Shown here one piece after another: positions 7,076 through 12,246 of a stretch of 12,246 bases of DNA. The notes beneath the pieces are model-generated. The model was not told the DNA's origin and did not search any database. It saw only the letters and a program-made list of their open reading frames with translations. Numbering within the stretch: the first letter of the stretch is position 1; each line of letters opens with the position of its first letter. A program made the translations under genes and the position numbers. Source of the stretch: Bacteroidota bacterium (GTDB taxonomy: Bacteria > Bacteroidota > Bacteroidia > Bacteroidales > Prolixibacteraceae); assembly GCA_013203755.1 (NCBI GenBank), contig JABMPI010000240.1, positions 1 through 12,246 on the forward strand, written 5' to 3'.

Positions 7076-7364
7076 GGAATTTAATATAAAACCAAACGCT
7101 ACCCGGTTTGTTGGTGACAAAATAAAAATGTCACGTGTCTTGAATAAAAAAGTAACTGTTCAAGATTTTAAAATTGAGCCTTCGAAGTATCCAAAAAAAG
7201 AAGGTGATAAATGTCTTACAATCCAGATAGAAATTAATGGTGAAAAACATATACTATTCACAAGTTCTTCGGTATTAACAGATCAAATACAGCAGGTAAA
7301 TAAAAACGACTTTCCATTTTCATCTGTTATAGTACAGGAGGGTGAAAGTTTTGAATTTAGATAA
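7062..7364 (+). CDS. Unknown small protein, possibly OB-fold-like
   Basis: About 100 residues, basic and beta-rich: KKVTVQDFKIEPSKYP, then CLTIQIEINGEKHILFTSSS, then an acidic end (VIVQEGESFEF). The run of short strands is compatible with a small beta-barrel such as an OB-fold, but no diagnostic residues are visible. The start is not ATG: GTG 7062 or TTG 7056 is required unless the protein begins at the internal ATG 7129. I chose GTG 7062, which overlaps the preceding gene by 14 bases and gives MKDFKEF as N-terminus. Its stop is followed one base later by the next gene's ATG. Confidence 0.6.
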   Translation: MKDFKEFNIKPNATRFVGDKIKMSRVLNKKVTVQDFKIEPSKYPKKEGDKCLTIQIEINGEKHILFTSSSVLTDQIQQVNKNDFPFSSVIVQEGESFEFR

Positions 7365-7365
7365 T

Positions 7366-7896
7366 ATGATACAGATAATCGAAATATCCCTATACATCCT
7401 AATAGCAATGTCCATGTTCTCCTACAGGAGAGTTATGTCAGGTAGAAAAAACGGTTGCTTTTACCATAAAAATGAAAACCCGCTGCCTCCATTATTAGCT
7501 GATGAAATCAGGAATATACACAGGATTGAAAGTCCATCGTGGAGGGTTCAAACAATTGGTGTTTTTATGATGGTGCTGTGTGTTCAGAGAATGGGAAACT
7601 ACTCGTTGGAGTTATGGCCAATAGCCATACAATTAGCCATAACCGGTTTAATTACTTTAGGAACAATTCAAGCACCTTCCTACCACTTTCAAAGAGGAAT
7701 CACAGCCGGATTAAAAGCAGATAATGAACTTGATGCCATAACCAAAACAGAAGTAGTAATAAGGCTACTTGGAATTAGTTTCTGGAAACCCAGATTGTTT
7801 AATAACAAGGGTAGGATAGTTGCTCAGTGGTTGGGAGTTGTTGAAATCCTCACTGGAACAGCTTTACTTATTTGGTATAACCTATTACCTCTTTAG
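7366..7896 (+). CDS. Multi-pass membrane protein, unknown function
   Basis: A 176-residue inner-membrane protein with hydrophobic segments at about 2-22, 66-81, 85-103 and 152-172. Between the first and second is a polar stretch, GRKNGCFYHKNENPLPPLL. Possible starts are ATG 7366, TTG 7351 and GTG 7342. An AGGAGGG (7336-7342) stands eight bases before TTG 7351 at ideal Shine-Dalgarno distance, unusual for this genome, so TTG 7351 (five extra residues) is a real alternative. Four segments and this length do not fit a classic small holin. Superinfection exclusion or another prophage function is possible but not shown. Its stop is immediately followed by the palindromic repeat. Confidence 0.7.
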   Translation: MIQIIEISLYILIAMSMFSYRRVMSGRKNGCFYHKNENPLPPLLADEIRNIHRIESPSWRVQTIGVFMMVLCVQRMGNYSLELWPIAIQLAITGLITLGTIQAPSYHFQRGITAGLKADNELDAITKTEVVIRLLGISFWKPRLFNNKGRIVAQWLGVVEILTGTALLIWYNLLPL

Positions 7897-7974
7897 CGTC
7901 ATTGCGAGGAGGAACGACGAAGCAATCTCTTGTAAAATAATGTAAGAGATTGCTTCACTTTGTTCGCAATGACG
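7897..7974. repeat. REP-like palindromic repeat of Bacteroidetes type
   Basis: The outer arms CGTCATTGCGA (7897-7907) and TCGCAATGACG (7964-7974) are perfect inverted repeats of 11 bases. The inner arms GAAGCAATCTCTT (7919-7931) and AAGAGATTGCTTC (7944-7956 region) also pair. Unequal asymmetric segments separate outer and inner arms, giving a long imperfect hairpin. The CGTCATTGCGAGGA...GCAATCTC motif is a widespread dispersed intergenic palindrome in Bacteroidetes chromosomes. It starts on the base after the membrane-protein stop and may also act as a terminator. Confidence 0.8.
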
Positions 7975-8027
7975 TAAATCAACAGGCTGTCCTTTTACTT
8001 CATTTTCTATCACAATATGTTAGCATT

Positions 8028-8339
8028 ATGAAATTAATCAGTCGTAAAAAAGCCCTCGCAACCATGCGTAAACGCGATATCAAAAGGAACTTTGTTCCTT
8101 TTTCGTGCGTAGTGTGTAAGCTAAATTTTGCAACAGGCGAAGGTGGTGGACGGTTACACGTTAAAAAGGCTATTATTTATAAAAAAAACAGTAGTAGCAG
8201 TTCGTACAAAAAATACAGCCGTACAGCCAACCACGAAGAAAATGGAACTATTAACATACAGTTAATTCCATCCCTCGAAATACGCACTATACACATACGA
8301 TTGATTGAGAAATTTAACGGAATGACAGTTTATGATTAG
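8028..8339 (+). CDS. Small basic protein preceding the portal gene, unknown
   Basis: 103 residues, very basic. It starts MKLISRKKALATMRKRDIKR, continues with CVVCKLNFATGEGGGRLHV, has a Ser/Lys/Tyr linker (about 63-72), and ends in a beta-rich C-terminus (IRTIHIRLIEKFNGMTVYD). The CxxC pair has no second partner pair. The frame stays open upstream to a TTG at 7950 inside the palindromic repeat, but ATG 8028 is much more credible. The last eight bases overlap the portal gene, so the two are coupled. A small head-tail joining or packaging accessory is possible from position, but I recognise no family. Confidence 0.6.
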   Translation: MKLISRKKALATMRKRDIKRNFVPFSCVVCKLNFATGEGGGRLHVKKAIIYKKNSSSSSYKKYSRTANHEENGTINIQLIPSLEIRTIHIRLIEKFNGMTVYD

Positions 8340-9639
8340 TCCACAGGTTCAAATATCAGATGATGGATCCACAGCTTTCCTTTCGGGAGCATCGGCCATA
8401 GTATCTCTGCCCGATATTGGTGCAAAAGAAAGCAAATTTTACTGGGAACCCGAAAACAAGCAAAAGGATTGGGCTTTTTGGGGACCAACCGATTCACGGC
8501 CGCAGGATATACTAACCGCGGTTGAAAAAAACGTTGTGGCCAGCTCAGGATTAGAATGGCTGATAAATGCTTTTTATGGAGGTGGATTAGTTACCTATCG
8601 TAAAGAAGTTAAAGGAGGTAAGGAGTTATTTCACCGTGAGGATTTTGCAGAGTTTGAGGACTTTAAGGAAGATAATTTTTTTGATGAAATACTGGAAGCT
8701 CTTATTACTGATGCAATGTTTTTCGGGATGAAAGTTCCGGAGTTTTATTTGGGTCAGGGAAAATACTCAAACAAAATTGTAAAGGTAAATGCTCTGGATG
8801 CATCATACTCACGTTGGGGCAAAATGGAACCTGGTAGGAGATCCATAAACAAGTTGTTTTATTCGGCTCAGTTTCCAAATGCAAAGCCACATCAAATTGA
8901 TAATTCACCGGTATTCGATATCACAAAACCTTTTGCCAACAAAAAGTTTGTACACCGATCGCGCTATGTTGGTCCCGGACGTTTGTATTATCAAAAACGT
9001 GCCTGGCACTCAATTATTGATAGTGGATGGATTGAGATCAGTAACAATATTCCCGGAGTAAAACAATCGTTGCTAAAAAATGCAATGAGCATTAAATATC
9101 ACATCCGTATTCCTAAATCGTACTGGGAAGATAAATACAAGAACTGGAACAAATTATCGGATGAAGACCAAAAGAAAACCCGCAAAGCTGAAATGCATAG
9201 CATGAACGATTTCTTAACAGGAAAAGACAATGTTATGAAAACATTCTTCAGCCATTTTGCTGTTGACAGGAAAACCGGTAAAGAGATCCCCGGATGGGAA
9301 ATTATAAAAATTGATAATTCGATAACCGATGGAACGCTAACCATCGATCAGGCTGAGGCCAATGCCATGATACTTTTTGCATTGAATTTGGATCCAACTT
9401 TAAAAGGGGCCGGATTGCCAAACAATAAACAAAGTGCCGGTAGTGGATCCGACAAGCGTGAAGCAAAATCGATATTCATAAGCAATTTAGGATTACAGCG
9501 CAGGCGGTTCCTCGATTGGATTTATTTCCTACGCAAATTTAACCAGTGGCCACGTGAGATGGAATTTGGTTTTAAAGACACCATCCTTACAACACTTGAT
9601 AAGAACCCAACCGGTGAACAAAAATCCCTATCAGAATGA
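8332..9639 (+). CDS. Phage portal protein (Bacteroidetes phage type)
   Basis: A 435-residue protein likely to form the dodecameric ring through which DNA enters the head and to which the tail joins. It has no signal peptide or membrane segment. The N-terminal region runs through a WFWGP-like stretch (KDWAFWGPTD) and helices of the kind seen in portal wings. The C-terminal third has DGTLTIDQAEANAMILFALN, then LDPTLKGAGLPNN and SAGSGSDKREAKSIF (about 350-379), then Arg-rich helices ending near NQWP. That Leu-x-Pro / GSGSDKRE pattern is what I associate with portals of Bacteroidetes prophages. Its end overlaps the next gene by ATGA (9636-9639). No terminase precedes it here, which is unusual for a portal gene. 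The assignment rests on motif pattern and neighbours. Confidence 0.7.
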   Translation: MISPQVQISDDGSTAFLSGASAIVSLPDIGAKESKFYWEPENKQKDWAFWGPTDSRPQDILTAVEKNVVASSGLEWLINAFYGGGLVTYRKEVKGGKELFHREDFAEFEDFKEDNFFDEILEALITDAMFFGMKVPEFYLGQGKYSNKIVKVNALDASYSRWGKMEPGRRSINKLFYSAQFPNAKPHQIDNSPVFDITKPFANKKFVHRSRYVGPGRLYYQKRAWHSIIDSGWIEISNNIPGVKQSLLKNAMSIKYHIRIPKSYWEDKYKNWNKLSDEDQKKTRKAEMHSMNDFLTGKDNVMKTFFSHFAVDRKTGKEIPGWEIIKIDNSITDGTLTIDQAEANAMILFALNLDPTLKGAGLPNNKQSAGSGSDKREAKSIFISNLGLQRRRFLDWIYFLRKFNQWPREMEFGFKDTILTTLDKNPTGEQKSLSE

Positions 9640-10613
9640 CACAGCTAGTTAAAACAATTGAAGATTTAAAAAAGCACATTGCCATTGATTTTATTGAGGG
9701 GTTTGATGTGCTTGAATTTGCCATTGAAGACCGTGAGTTGGAACTTGTGGATAAATATATTGGCGAAGCACTTATGGCCAATCTGGTGAAGGAATATACC
9801 GATACCTATTCAAATTCTTTATCATCAACCGAAGCATTGTACACAAAAGCACTTTGGTATTGCCAACGCATAATTTCAAACTATGCATTACTCGATTATA
9901 TTCCGGAAGGTCAGTTGGATATCAGTGAAAACGGAATCAGGATAACATCAACTGAGAATAAAAAGCAGGCCTTCCCCTGGCAAATAGAAAAGCTTGAAGG
10001 CAAATACCTTGCCGCAGCTTCGCGTAACCTTGAGGGACTAATGGTAATGCTCAATAACAACATTGATGTTTTTAGCGACTGGACATCATCAAAGGTATAC
10101 GTATCATTAAAAAAACACTTTGTAAACTCAGTTGCTCAGTTTAACGAATATTCATCAAAAAAAATCACACATATACTATTTATCGAGTTATCACCGGTGA
10201 TAAACTATGTGGAAGATTTTTACATCCGCTCGATTGTGGGTGATGCCTTTTTTGATGAGCTGCAGGAACGAATTAAAGACGGTGAAGATGTTGACAGCTC
10301 TTCTACTTCTTCAACCGTTGTAACCGAGGCTGTCCACTACGACAAGCTATTTCATTTAATAAAAGGTGCAGTTGCTCAATTCACCAGTTTTGAAGCTGCT
10401 AAGGAAATTGATTGCGATCCTGAGATATGCGAGAAAAAAGCATCGCACTACGTTCAGAGGTTGGTTGAATACTTAAATCATAACGCTTCAGTATCACTAT
10501 TTACAAAATACTTCGAAAGCGATAAATATACAGCCCCGGTTGACTCCGAATCATACACATCAGGCGGAGGACTTGATAACTCGGAATTTACTGGAGTTTA
10601 TGCAGCATTTTAA
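9636..10613 (+). CDS. DUF6712-like head-tail connector protein
   Basis: A 325-residue, mostly helical, acidic protein with no membrane segment. It looks like two related helical halves of about 160 residues. Each has a conserved-looking start (DVLEFAIEDRELELVDKYIG near 24-43; PVINYVEDFYIRSIVGDAFF near 188-207) followed by a helix with Tyr/His-rich aromatics. A low-complexity Ser/Thr linker lies near 223-230. This pattern corresponds to the Bacteroidetes phage family DUF6712, thought to be a neck/connector component. I name that family from memory of its style, not from a search. Coupling to the portal gene by ATGA overlap supports a head-tail joining role. Confidence 0.6.
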   Translation: MTQLVKTIEDLKKHIAIDFIEGFDVLEFAIEDRELELVDKYIGEALMANLVKEYTDTYSNSLSSTEALYTKALWYCQRIISNYALLDYIPEGQLDISENGIRITSTENKKQAFPWQIEKLEGKYLAAASRNLEGLMVMLNNNIDVFSDWTSSKVYVSLKKHFVNSVAQFNEYSSKKITHILFIELSPVINYVEDFYIRSIVGDAFFDELQERIKDGEDVDSSSTSSTVVTEAVHYDKLFHLIKGAVAQFTSFEAAKEIDCDPEICEKKASHYVQRLVEYLNHNASVSLFTKYFESDKYTAPVDSESYTSGGGLDNSEFTGVYAAF

Positions 10614-10625
10614 ACTATCAAACAA

Positions 10626-10859
10626 ATGAAACCCATGTTATTAAATTTCATCAGACTTTTCACAGGCACATTTCTCGGGAGTTTTGCAACCTTCATCAAC
10701 ATAAAGCAAACCGATATAGGTGAGTTTGTAAATTTCCATTTAGCAGTTGCCAATGGCCTTACCGGATTGATTATAGGAATATTAACGATTGTATTTCTTT
10801 ATTGGCAAATACGGAAAATAAAAAGGGATTTTAAACTTAAGAAAAAACCAAATGAATAA
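10626..10859 (+). CDS. Small two-segment membrane protein, candidate holin or lysis accessory
   Basis: 77 residues with hydrophobic segments at about 5-24 and 40-61, then a strongly basic tail (KIKRDFKLKKKPNE). Two segments with a charged C-terminus is the general design of class II holins. It starts 12 bases after the connector gene, and its end overlaps the M15 peptidase start by eight bases, giving a holin-then-endolysin order. Small membrane proteins diverge quickly, so the assignment depends mainly on position. A second holin-like gene follows the peptidase, so one of the two may be a regulator or antiholin. Confidence 0.6.
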   Translation: MKPMLLNFIRLFTGTFLGSFATFINIKQTDIGEFVNFHLAVANGLTGLIIGILTIVFLYWQIRKIKRDFKLKKKPNE

Positions 10860-11325
10860 AATTAGCGCACATATAACCTATGCAGAAGCTACAAAAAGCA
10901 GTGTAGCAATTCGTCACGGCCTTGAAAACAAGCCAAACGAAGAAGAAATAAAACGCATGAAGCTTGTTGCTGAAAAAGTGTTTGAGCCAATGCGTAAAGG
11001 ACTTGGTGGCCATGCCATTTTTGTGAGCTCTTTTTTTAGATCGGAGCTGGTAAATAAAAAAGCCGGAGGATCAAAAACCAGTGGTCATCGTAAAGGTGAT
11101 TCGATTGATGCTGATGCGGATGTTTATAATATTCCAGAACTCACCAATGAAGACATATTCAATTTTATCCGGGATAATCTTGAATTTGATCAATTAATTT
11201 GGGAATACACAAACGAAGATGGTACACCCTGCTGGGTTCATATGAGTTACCGTGAAGGAAACAACAGGAACCAAGTATTAAAGGCAATAAAAGTAAAAGG
11301 TAAAACCAAATACATAGCAATATGA
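10852..11325 (+). CDS. Peptidase M15A-type zinc endopeptidase (endolysin)
   Basis: 157 residues, the normal size for single-domain M15 phage endolysins, which cut peptide cross-links in peptidoglycan. The expected features are present. FVSSFFRSELVN (57-68) corresponds to the SGyRS.xlN motif with Arg63. SGHRKGDSID (77-86) gives zinc ligands His79 and Asp86. WVHMSY (128-133) gives the third ligand, His130. There is no signal peptide, so export would depend on a membrane partner, and both neighbours are candidate holins. It overlaps both: eight bases with the gene before and ATGA (11322-11325) with the gene after. A structural, virion-bound peptidase is the less likely alternative. Confidence 0.88.
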   Translation: MNKISAHITYAEATKSSVAIRHGLENKPNEEEIKRMKLVAEKVFEPMRKGLGGHAIFVSSFFRSELVNKKAGGSKTSGHRKGDSIDADADVYNIPELTNEDIFNFIRDNLEFDQLIWEYTNEDGTPCWVHMSYREGNNRNQVLKAIKVKGKTKYIAI

Positions 11326-11771
11326 ATCCAATATTCACAAAAATAGCATCCCTGTTTTCGGGCGAAAACGGGATAGTTAGTCAGCTCACAAAATCGGTTG
11401 ACACCTTTGTTACAACATCCGGAGAAAAGGAACAACTTAAACAGGATATGTTGAGGATTCTTAAAAGCCATGAAGAGAACCTGCAGAGTGAATTAACCGA
11501 ACGGCTCCGTATCGATATGAATTCTGACAGTTGGCTATCGAAGAATATCAGGCCAATGGTATTGATATTCATACTTACAGTTTATTCATTTTTCTCAATA
11601 GTTGATACCGAGGCTGTGGGCTTAGATATTAATGAGGCCTATATTGAACTACTGGGTAACTGGGGAATGATGATAATGTCGTTCTATTTCGGATCGCGCG
11701 GAGTTGAAAAGATTATGGAAACCATGGGTAAATATAATATTGGCAGAAAGCGAAGAAATGAACGAGATTAA
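11322..11771 (+). CDS. Holin-like membrane protein of the GTA_holin_3TM style
   Basis: 149 residues. The N-terminal half is an amphipathic charged helix region (about 35-65), then WLSKNIRPM (71-79) leads into a hydrophobic segment at about 78-95. A second hydrophobic segment is at about 107-124, followed by a basic tail (GRKRRNERD). The Ser/Trp-Leu-x-Lys-x-Ile-Arg-Pro stretch just before the first membrane segment resembles the phage family described as holin of 3TMs (PF11351), often found beside M15 endolysins. Only two clear membrane segments are visible. It likely permits release of the peptidase. The next gene begins 14 bases before its stop. Confidence 0.7.
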   Translation: MNPIFTKIASLFSGENGIVSQLTKSVDTFVTTSGEKEQLKQDMLRILKSHEENLQSELTERLRIDMNSDSWLSKNIRPMVLIFILTVYSFFSIVDTEAVGLDINEAYIELLGNWGMMIMSFYFGSRGVEKIMETMGKYNIGRKRRNERD

Positions 11772-12246
11772 ATTTGAAACCGAAAAAAAAGATGTGATCG
11801 TACACACTCCTTCGGAGTGGAACGAACTCACCCTGGAGCAGCTACTGTATATTGCCCCACGTGTAATGCTGGTTAACATAAGCCTTCGTTTGCGCAGCGA
11901 GATCCTATTTCATTTAATTGGCCTCAAGGTTAAAGATTACAAAGAAATGAATTTGAGCCAATTAAAAGGATTATTTCCTGCAGTAGATTGGTTATTCAAA
12001 TCGCCTGAGCTAACCAAAAACCTAATTCCGGAACTTGAAATTGAAGGCCATAATTTTATTGGTCCTGAGGATGAAATTAAAAACTTTAGTGTAAGTCAGT
12101 TTGCATTTGCAGATAAATTTTTAGGCCAGTTCCTAAAAACCAAAGACGAGCAGTATTTGAATCTATTGATTGGTACTTTATATACAATAGAAGGAAAACC
12201 ATTCAGGAAGGAAGACATTGAAGCCATTGGATCAACTGTAGTACTA
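11758..12246 (+). CDS. Unknown phage protein, incomplete at the window end
   Basis: The frame opens at ATG 11758 and is still open at the last base, giving 163 residues of an incomplete protein. It is soluble, with a strand-rich start (EIKFETEKKDVIVHTPSEWN) leading to ELTLEQLLYIAPRV, then helices. It recalls small helical phage proteins with a W-x-E-L-T-x-x-Q opening, some of which serve as tail-assembly chaperones, but this is not firm. The 14-base overlap with the holin-like gene indicates co-translation. No slippery frameshift site can be judged without the 3' end. Confidence 0.7.
   Translation, partial: MNEIKFETEKKDVIVHTPSEWNELTLEQLLYIAPRVMLVNISLRLRSEILFHLIGLKVKDYKEMNLSQLKGLFPAVDWLFKSPELTKNLIPELEIEGHNFIGPEDEIKNFSVSQFAFADKFLGQFLKTKDEQYLNLLIGTLYTIEGKPFRKEDIEAIGSTVVL

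Noticed and set aside
7950..8027. An N-terminal extension of the small pre-portal gene from TTG 7950
   Set aside because: It would start within the right arm of the palindromic repeat, and the added residues are hydrophobic leader-like translation of repeat sequence. ATG 8028 gives a natural basic N-terminus.
1..12246. CRISPR array, tRNA, rRNA or insertion sequence
   Set aside because: By eye I saw no regularly spaced direct repeats, no tRNA cloverleaf with a CCA end and no transposase. Weak tRNA-like elements cannot be excluded without a scan.

Overview
The window is part of a tailed-phage genome, most likely a prophage, in a Bacteroidetes-type host (Bacteroidales or a relative). The host assignment is an inference from several signs: AT-rich sequence, mostly AT-rich leaders without a clear Shine-Dalgarno, a candidate promoter of the Bacteroidetes -33 TTTG / -7 TAnnTTTG type, a DUF6712-like connector gene, and a palindromic repeat of a type common in Bacteroidetes chromosomes. 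Every supported gene lies on the + strand. Many neighbours overlap by ATGA or by 8-14 bases, so they are probably co-transcribed.

Layout. Positions 1-325 hold a long A/T-rich stem-loop and at most one tiny membrane peptide. Positions 326-4514 are a tail block: a small secreted or anchored protein, a tail-completion-like protein and a 1089-residue TP901-type tape-measure protein. Positions 4588-6376 hold a 63-residue protein of unknown function and a 528-residue tail-fibre/adhesin-like protein. Positions 6251-6535 carry the key feature, the variable repeat (VR) and template repeat (TR) of a diversity-generating retroelement (DGR). Positions 6536-6730 are a presumed structured spacer. Positions 6731-7896 hold two small unknown proteins and a multi-pass membrane protein. 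A host-type palindrome (7897-7974) separates them from a second block: a small unknown gene, a portal-like protein, a DUF6712-like connector, a lysis group (two-TM protein, M15 peptidase, second holin-like protein) and an unknown gene cut by the window end.

The DGR. The last 39 coding triplets that can be aligned in the adhesin gene (VR, 6251-6367) match a downstream copy (TR, 6419-6535) at 94 of 117 positions. All 23 mismatches fall where TR has A, and they alter 18 codons, all with amino-acid change. This is the signature of adenine-directed mutagenic retrohoming, which diversifies a C-type-lectin-like receptor-binding tip. A perfect 6-bp hairpin directly follows VR and contains the adhesin stop codon; TR lacks it. 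No reverse transcriptase or Avd gene is found anywhere in the 12.2 kb, although the RT gene usually lies next to TR. The enzyme must therefore act from outside the window, or it was lost recently. TR is also in the same reading frame as the adhesin, separated from it by a single TAG codon.

How the parts fit: the tape measure and completion protein build the tail, the adhesin presents a hypervariable tip for host recognition, the portal and connector belong to the head-tail junction, and the peptidase with its membrane partners would release progeny. Capsid, protease, terminase, sheath/tube, baseplate, integrase and repressor genes are not in this window.
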